A stretch of 11,241 nt of DNA, taken from Desulfarculales bacterium UBA696 (GTDB lineage: Bacteria; Desulfobacterota; Syntrophobacteria; Syntrophobacterales; Syntrophobacteraceae). Of this stretch, positions 6,381 to 11,241 are shown piece by piece (position 1 is the stretch's first letter; every line of letters begins with the position of its first letter). The notes below the pieces were generated by a model. That model worked only from the letters and a program-made list of their open reading frames with translations. It searched no databases and was not told where the DNA came from. The translations under genes were made by a program, and so were the position numbers. The stretch is from contig DBMO01000005.1 of NCBI GenBank assembly GCA_002298995.1, positions 1-11,241 of the forward strand. Direction: 5' to 3'.

Positions 6381-9300
6381 CTAAATCGCACCCATGGAGA
6401 GTTTTGCCGTGGGCTCGGCATCTTCCGGCGTCCCTTCTGGGTCCTTCGTGGTCACACGATCCGCCGGGACCCCCCCGCTGGTTTGCAGCTCTTGGACGAT
6501 TGCCTGCGCACGCTCCTCTCCAAGCTTCAGCAAGGATTCGTCGGCAACAGGCTCGCTCTCCACAAGCCTGACATAGATCTCGCCGGCCCACGCGACGGCC
6601 TGATCCGGGCTTTTTCCTCCCGGTATGAGCTTGTAGAGTTTTAAACTGTTCATCGCACGCGAAAGACGCCCCGCTTTTTTTCTCTTTTCCTTTTGTTCCT
6701 CTTGGCCAGAAGGTATTCGCGGCTTGATCTTCCCCTCTTTAATACCCTGTTCAAGCTCACTTAGAGCGGATTTGCCGAACCGCTCTTTGAATGCATCCTC
6801 CAGTATGCCCCGAGTTTTTGAATCGGCAAGATCCAGCGGCCCCGGGTCAGTATCCCCTGAGCGCTCTTTTCCAAGACGTTTGAGGACTGCACGGCGTACT
6901 GCCAGATCCTTTAAGTGAATGCCATCCGCTTCCGGGCTGTACCTTCCCTGCACCTCAAGTTTAAGTTCCGGTCGCTTTTGCAGAGCATCCGCCAGTTTTT
7001 TCAGCTTTTCCTTTTCTGGGGGCATCAGTTCTCCAATACCCGGCTCAAAAGCGATTGAATTGAACTCCGCGTTCTCTTCTCCTCCGAAAAGCCCCCCCAA
7101 GGCCCTAAATGGGGCGGTCACAGCCCTGGTCAATACATTGATTAAAGCCTTCCAAATCAGCGGCCCAATGCTGAACTGCGGGTTGTCAAGATCGCCTGTT
7201 ACGGGAAGACCGATCTCGATCCGACCATTCGAATCCTTCATCAAGGCAACAGCCAGTTTCAGAGGCAAATTCGCGGCATCAGGACTTTCAACCTTCTCTC
7301 CAAGCACCAGATTATCCACGATGATCTTGTTGTCACCGAGCAATTTCTTGTCTTGAATCTTGTATTTGAGATCCATTGAGAGCTTGCCCGATTTGATTCT
7401 CCAACCGGCAAATTTCCCTGAATATGGAGAAAGACTAGTCATTTCTACGTTGCGGAAGTCGACATTGATGTCCGTGGAGCGCTTGTAATCGTAAAGCCGA
7501 ATGACTCCGTCGATCTTGGCCGTGCCATACTGATCCACTTTACCGTCGAACTGCATCTTGGCCATGGAATCTTTGCCTGAACTAAGACCGCTCACCATAC
7601 CTTTGAAGCCGTGGATTCTGGCTTGAAATTTGGGTCTGAGACTGAAATCGGCAAAGAGGATATTCCCTTCCTTTACTCTAATGTTTCCAATGTGAAAGGG
7701 AAACGCATCATCACTCCCCTTCGCGGGGGTCTTTTGTGGCGGCCGACCAGCCTTCCCTTCGCTCCTCTGTTCCTTCACGATCTTGGCCAGGTTCACCGTT
7801 CGGTCTTCAGCAATTTTGAGATCCCCAACGGGTTTGACGACGTCAACCTCGGGAACATCCAGCTTGTTTGGACCCAGTGTCAGGGAAAACTTGGGGATCT
7901 GCAAGGCGTCGAATCCGATATAGGTCTCCTTGGTGTTGGGTTCCGTCAGGCTGAGCTTCGCAAAACTCAAATTCCCCTCGTAAGCCAGGTTGGCCCCTTT
8001 TCCAGGAAGACCGTATCGGAACCTGCCCTGGGTGGAAACAGCCGCCGACCGCAGTACCAGAGTGATGAATGGTTCCAGATAAGGTTGTAAAGGCGTTAGC
8101 TCAAGACCCGCAACCTTGACCTCGGCTTCGAGCGAGGGGGCAGCAGGGTCCACTTTGCCGTTTACGGAAACGCTGCCCCTCTCCCGCACCTGAAACCCCA
8201 CCGAAAAACCCATGGGGGACTTACCATCGACTTCGGTGAGCTTGACGTTTAACCCTTTGAGGTCGAAAAGAGGTTGGGGACTATTCTGAAGATCCGAGAG
8301 CTTCGACTGAAAGCCATCGATATCAAAGGACTTGACGAGAAACTTCCAGGCGGGGGCTGAAGCCGGTGTTGATTTTGCCTCGCCACCGGGCGAACCACCC
8401 TGCGAACCGAAGAGCTTTAGCCAGTTGAGTTGCCCTTCCCGGTCCCGGCTAACGTCGACATTGCCATTGCTCAGGGCAATACGCGAAACAGTGAGAGTCC
8501 GAGCGGAAAGGTCGCACGCCCCTCCTTCAATGGTCAGCTTTTCGGTTTGGAATTGTGTCTCGGCTGACTGCGCATGTCCGACTTTAACCGCTTTGAGTTC
8601 GCTCGAAATGTCATTCACCAATACTTTTGCACCCTTCGAACCCGCTTCGACATTCGCCTTAAAATGCAGGTCGATACTAGAGACTGCACCTTTTAGAGGA
8701 TTCTGTCGGCTCAAATCGTCCAGGCCAAATGCAACGCCCTTGATATCAACAGCGTCCACCAGTACTTTGAACGGGGAATCGGGCGTGGCGGGAGGTGCAT
8801 TCTCCGAGGTTGGCGGCGGGGCCGATTCAGGGGACGGAGCCTGCTGTTCCTCTTTCTTCATTGACCGTAATTCACGGACAATCCGTTGGAGGTTGGGGCG
8901 GCCTGAATTGTCTATGTGAACATTCACCGCGCCTCCTTCCAGGAGGATTTTTTCCACTTGCAGAGTCCTGGTCGCCAAATCCATACGCGGTGCAACCAGT
9001 TCCAACTTGGTCAAATTCAAAAAGGCCTTCTCAGATTCGTAAAGCTTGAGGGACAGGTCTGATAGACCTACGTTGAGTCCTTCCAGTGCAAATTGAATGG
9101 GACTTATGCCGGCATCAAACTGATAGGTGGTGGTGACATTGAGATTCCCTTGCGGGGGTTCGAGATTCAAACTGTCCCGCATAAAACCAAACAGGGTTGT
9201 TGCTCTGATCCCGGTGAGACTAAGCTTCCCCTTTGAACGAAGGGGAAAAATGGATACATCTCCCTCCCATTCGATTCCTTCCCCCTCTGGGGTGGTCGCG

Positions 9301-9902
9301 TTGAAAGAACATTTCCCGTCATGTTCTTTCAGTGTCGAAAGATCCTTCAAGTCGACGGAGAACTTTTCAACATTCAAGATTGCGGGCTTGCTTTGGCGCT
9401 TATCTACGACCGTGAGCTTTCCTTCGTGGATGGAGACATTTTCCATAAGCATCCGCACAGGCTCGGATTCGGTCTTGACGGGTTCTTGGGTTTTAGCGGG
9501 CTGGGAAGCTTGAGGAATCAGTTTCTGCAGGTTCAAACTGCCGTCGGGCTCAAAAACCACATTGATCAGGGGTCTATCGAGAGAAATCTCACGGAATACC
9601 GCGGTCCAGCGAAAAAGGCCCGTCATCCCATAATCAACTACGAGCCGGTCGAAGCCGGCCAGCGGCGAACCGTCCGCCTGAGCAAGGCTGAACCCACTCG
9701 CCTCAAATCTGAAAACAAAGGGGTTGAAGAGGACTTTATTAAGGCTCGCCTGACATTGCAGATTTTCCTGAAAGTATTTGGGCACATACCAACGGATGGC
9801 AACTGGAAGGAGGAAAAAACCCACGACGGTGTAAAGGAGCAACGCGATCACCGGAGTGAGAAAATACTTGGAAGTTAAAAGCTTCCGAAAGCTGAATCTC
9901 AT
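6381..9902 (-). CDS. Large AsmA-like / DUF748 envelope protein
   Basis: This is a 1173-residue protein with an ATG at 9902, preceded by aaggaaagga at a spacing of seven bases. A single N-terminal membrane helix (about 15-36) anchors it in the inner membrane, with the rest periplasmic. The body has AsmA-like beta-rich repeats. A G-x-x-N-L-x-x-(I/L)-like motif recurs at residues about 121, 334, 490 and 701. Proline-rich linkers lie at about 352-376 and 710-728. The C-terminal region from about 735 is the DUF748 signature: FRNVEMTSLSPYSGKFAGW, KLSMDLKYKIQDKKLLGDNK, LGEKVESPDAANLPLKLAVA, FSIGPLIWKALINVLTR, and then FEPGIGELMPPEKEKL. AsmA-like proteins are linked to phospholipid transport or outer-membrane biogenesis; for DUF748 this is inferred. 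The last 120 residues are charged and helical. The gene ends exactly at an IS terminus but its C-terminus looks complete. Confidence 0.92.
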   Translation of the reverse strand: MRFSFRKLLTSKYFLTPVIALLLYTVVGFFLLPVAIRWYVPKYFQENLQCQASLNKVLFNPFVFRFEASGFSLAQADGSPLAGFDRLVVDYGMTGLFRWTAVFREISLDRPLINVVFEPDGSLNLQKLIPQASQPAKTQEPVKTESEPVRMLMENVSIHEGKLTVVDKRQSKPAILNVEKFSVDLKDLSTLKEHDGKCSFNATTPEGEGIEWEGDVSIFPLRSKGKLSLTGIRATTLFGFMRDSLNLEPPQGNLNVTTTYQFDAGISPIQFALEGLNVGLSDLSLKLYESEKAFLNLTKLELVAPRMDLATRTLQVEKILLEGGAVNVHIDNSGRPNLQRIVRELRSMKKEEQQAPSPESAPPPTSENAPPATPDSPFKVLVDAVDIKGVAFGLDDLSRQNPLKGAVSSIDLHFKANVEAGSKGAKVLVNDISSELKAVKVGHAQSAETQFQTEKLTIEGGACDLSARTLTVSRIALSNGNVDVSRDREGQLNWLKLFGSQGGSPGGEAKSTPASAPAWKFLVKSFDIDGFQSKLSDLQNSPQPLFDLKGLNVKLTEVDGKSPMGFSVGFQVRERGSVSVNGKVDPAAPSLEAEVKVAGLELTPLQPYLEPFITLVLRSAAVSTQGRFRYGLPGKGANLAYEGNLSFAKLSLTEPNTKETYIGFDALQIPKFSLTLGPNKLDVPEVDVVKPVGDLKIAEDRTVNLAKIVKEQRSEGKAGRPPQKTPAKGSDDAFPFHIGNIRVKEGNILFADFSLRPKFQARIHGFKGMVSGLSSGKDSMAKMQFDGKVDQYGTAKIDGVIRLYDYKRSTDINVDFRNVEMTSLSPYSGKFAGWRIKSGKLSMDLKYKIQDKKLLGDNKIIVDNLVLGEKVESPDAANLPLKLAVALMKDSNGRIEIGLPVTGDLDNPQFSIGPLIWKALINVLTRAVTAPFRALGGLFGGEENAEFNSIAFEPGIGELMPPEKEKLKKLADALQKRPELKLEVQGRYSPEADGIHLKDLAVRRAVLKRLGKERSGDTDPGPLDLADSKTRGILEDAFKERFGKSALSELEQGIKEGKIKPRIPSGQEEQKEKRKKAGRLSRAMNSLKLYKLIPGGKSPDQAVAWAGEIYVRLVESEPVADESLLKLGEERAQAIVQELQTSGGVPADRVTTKDPEGTPEDAEPTAKLSMGAI

Positions 9903-9990
9903 CTCTCAGTCCTTTCCTTTCAAATATGCTTCGCGGCTCCGTTCCGTCAGGCGAAAGGATCACCGTTGTTATTTGCACGATGGCTCGTAA

Positions 9991-10009
9991 AGAAATCCTA
10001 TAGATTTCT
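9991..10009. promoter_or_regulatory. 19-bp inverted repeat upstream of the DUF748 gene
   Basis: agaaatc (9991-9997) and gatttct (10003-10009) are perfect inverted complements around ctata. The site lies 89 bases before the DUF748 start codon, in the 164-bp gap after the aquaporin gene. Its size and AT-rich centre suit a dimeric repressor site; on RNA it would be a weak 7-bp hairpin. No convincing -35/-10 pair was found beside it. Confidence 0.4.
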
Positions 10010-10066
10010 GTCTTCACTATATTTATCAGACTGCCAGGATTGGCCTATCCAACCAAGCAGGTCGCC

Positions 10067-10717
10067 TTAGCCTTGCGCCGCCGAGAGGCCTTCCTTATCA
10101 CTGACACTCAACACTTTAAAAGCGAGCCCGGCCACGGCCCCGCCCAATAAATCGGCAACCAGGAAAATCCAGATGTTGGACCAAGTCGAAAGTCCCATCA
10201 TGGTTATGCCAACAGCAACAGCCGGATTAAATGCTCCACCGGAGATGTTGCCAACCGCGAATGCGCCGACAAGAACAGTGAAACCTATAGCAAGGCCATA
10301 AAAAGAATTACCCGCGGTTCCCTTTGAAGTTGCTACATTCAGGACGACGTAAACAAGTGCGAATGTAAAAAGAAATTCAGCCAATAGCGCCGGTCCCACC
10401 GCCGGAGCAATTGGTTGTACCGCTACGCCTGCCCTCAAAAACTTCACAACGACGGCCGCAAGAACTCCTCCAACGATTTGGGAGCCCCAATAGGGCAGGA
10501 CATCTTTGCTGTCACAGCGGCCACGAATCCACACGCCAAGCGTCACGGCCGGATTATAATGTCCACCTGAGATATGACCGCCGGCAAAAATCATGACCGC
10601 CAGAACGGAGCCGATTGCCAGAGGTGGAATTACACCGGTCCCGCCGCCAATGACAGTACAACCGATGGTCAGGACGAGGAAAAAAGTACCAATCATTTCC
10701 GTTAGATATTTTTCCAT
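10067..10717 (-). CDS. MIP-family channel (aquaporin-like) without the filter arginine
   Basis: This is a 216-residue inner-membrane channel for water or small neutral solutes. The ATG at 10717 is chosen because a strong agggggat lies eight bases upstream; an in-frame TTG at 10723 is too close to it. The protein starts MEKYLTEMIGTFFLVLTIGC, as is typical of MIPs. Six hydrophobic segments and both half-helix motifs are present: SGGHYNPAVT (NPA at 55-57) and SGGAFNPAVAVG (NPA at 164-166). In AqpZ the residue after the second NPA is the filter arginine; here it is Val167. Ungapped comparison with AqpZ also puts Ile35, Ala152 and Gly161 at the other filter positions, suggesting a wide hydrophobic pore. 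The short loop between the third and fourth segments differs from GlpF. It is upstream of and co-directional with the DUF748 gene, but a 164-bp gap makes a shared operon uncertain. Confidence 0.92.
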   Translation of the reverse strand: MEKYLTEMIGTFFLVLTIGCTVIGGGTGVIPPLAIGSVLAVMIFAGGHISGGHYNPAVTLGVWIRGRCDSKDVLPYWGSQIVGGVLAAVVVKFLRAGVAVQPIAPAVGPALLAEFLFTFALVYVVLNVATSKGTAGNSFYGLAIGFTVLVGAFAVGNISGGAFNPAVAVGITMMGLSTWSNIWIFLVADLLGGAVAGLAFKVLSVSDKEGLSAAQG

Positions 10718-11241
10718 CTGCAAATCCCCCTGTTTTCAGGTTTGAATCACCCATTTGAATTAAAAGAAGCCCTCACTGAAATCTAAATTGCTCCAAGCAG
10801 TCTACGCTACAGCCAGCCTAAGTCGAACAGTGGAAAAGCATCAATGGGGTTAGATATACACACACTAAGGCTTCATTCAGGTATTTCAATAAAACCCACT
10901 TGGCCTGCTAACGATTTGCTGAAAATTATTTTGCCAAGAATACGCGGGGGCTGTCTAAATTAGTTTTACTTCGTTGACGCCTGGTCGAGACTGGATCTGT
11001 AAATTGGTAGAAATTTAGAGAAGAGACGATAAGTGCACATGTCCATGTGCGCACATTCGCTCTTCCGAATCAAGAAAAATGAGACCTCGATGCCTGATAA
11101 ATCTTAGCTGGTTGCAGGCTGAGGACCTTCCCTTTAAACTTTCATTATAAACTTCCCCTCGGCCACTGAAGGGAGACGAGTCGGATACCCAACCATAATG
11201 GCCCCCTCCCAAACTTAATCTATGGACCGGATACATGGGTA
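10718..11241. other. Region upstream of the aquaporin gene, no gene supported
   Basis: The last 520 bases hold no gene I can defend. The aquaporin ribosome site is at about 10725-10731. TTGACG (10974-10979) and TGTAAA (10998-11003), with an 18-base spacer, could be a weak rightward promoter with no visible gene. A minus-strand open frame at 11015-11236 has unconvincing composition and runs close to the window edge, so its status is open. AT-rich DNA at 10740-10960 probably contains the aquaporin promoter, but no clear pair stands out. Confidence 0.4.
11035..11050. repeat. 16-bp palindromic site
   Basis: gcacatg (11035-11041) and catgtgc (11044-11050) are perfect inverted arms with a 2-base centre (tc), followed by a further gcgcac. 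The centre is too short for an RNA hairpin, so a protein-binding operator is the more natural reading. It lies about 320 bases upstream of the aquaporin start and just right of a weak promoter-like pair. Confidence 0.4.

Noticed and set aside
9739..10017. A minus-strand frame spanning the start of the DUF748 gene
   Set aside because: It overlaps the signal-anchor region of a much better-supported gene in another frame and shows no motif.
10067..10717. Assignment as glycerol facilitator GlpF or as aquaporin AqpZ
   Set aside because: At 216 residues, without the GlpF insertions and without the NPA-Arg or filter His and Phe of AqpZ, neither name can be supported. Only the MIP family is claimed.
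11015..11236. A 73-codon minus-strand open frame near the right edge
   Set aside because: There is no recognisable domain, and the start lies within five bases of the window end so the upstream ribosome site cannot be checked. Some of its phrasing looks transposon-like, but I could not tie it to a family.

Overview
The window looks like a chromosomal segment of a Gram-negative bacterium with a two-membrane envelope. The evidence is a complete type V autotransporter with a C-terminal outer-membrane beta-barrel, a very large AsmA-like/DUF748 envelope protein, and Sec signal peptides. The DUF748 protein, the style of the autotransporter and the remains of IS481- and IS3-type transposases would fit a deltaproteobacterial (Desulfobacterota, Geobacter- or Syntrophobacter-like) genome. 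That assignment is an inference from family distribution only.

Layout: bases 1-33 carry an intrinsic terminator of an upstream gene. Bases 34-384 are a leader with hairpins and a plausible sigma-70 promoter. Bases 385-4416 (+) encode a 1343-residue autotransporter whose passenger is built from Gly/Ser/Thr-rich repeats, including a 453-bp unit present in two full copies and a partial third. A structured convergent intergenic region (about 4534-4622) follows, then a small secreted protein of unknown function (4621-5046, -).

Bases about 5047-6380 are a decayed accessory patch. It holds the first 21 codons of an IS3-type OrfA (-), a small gene that appears frameshifted (5583-5826, -), an apparently intact 66-residue membrane protein (5844-6044, -), and the stop-riddled C-terminus and right end of an IS481-type transposase (+). 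That IS end stops exactly at the stop codon of the next gene.

The rest reads leftward on the minus strand. Bases 10067-10717 encode a MIP/aquaporin channel with two NPA motifs but without the usual selectivity-filter arginine, and 6381-9902 encode the 1173-residue DUF748 protein. A 19-bp inverted repeat lies between them. Bases 10718-11241 hold no gene I can support, only a DNA palindrome and a weak promoter-like pair.

No classical defence system, CRISPR array, tRNA or rRNA was seen. The genes share a general envelope theme (surface display, outer-membrane lipid or biogenesis factor, inner-membrane channel), but nothing shows that they act as one pathway. I do not see a convincing new multi-gene system here. 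The most unusual points are the recently amplified passenger repeats, the altered aquaporin filter, and the small unknown genes lying among IS debris.
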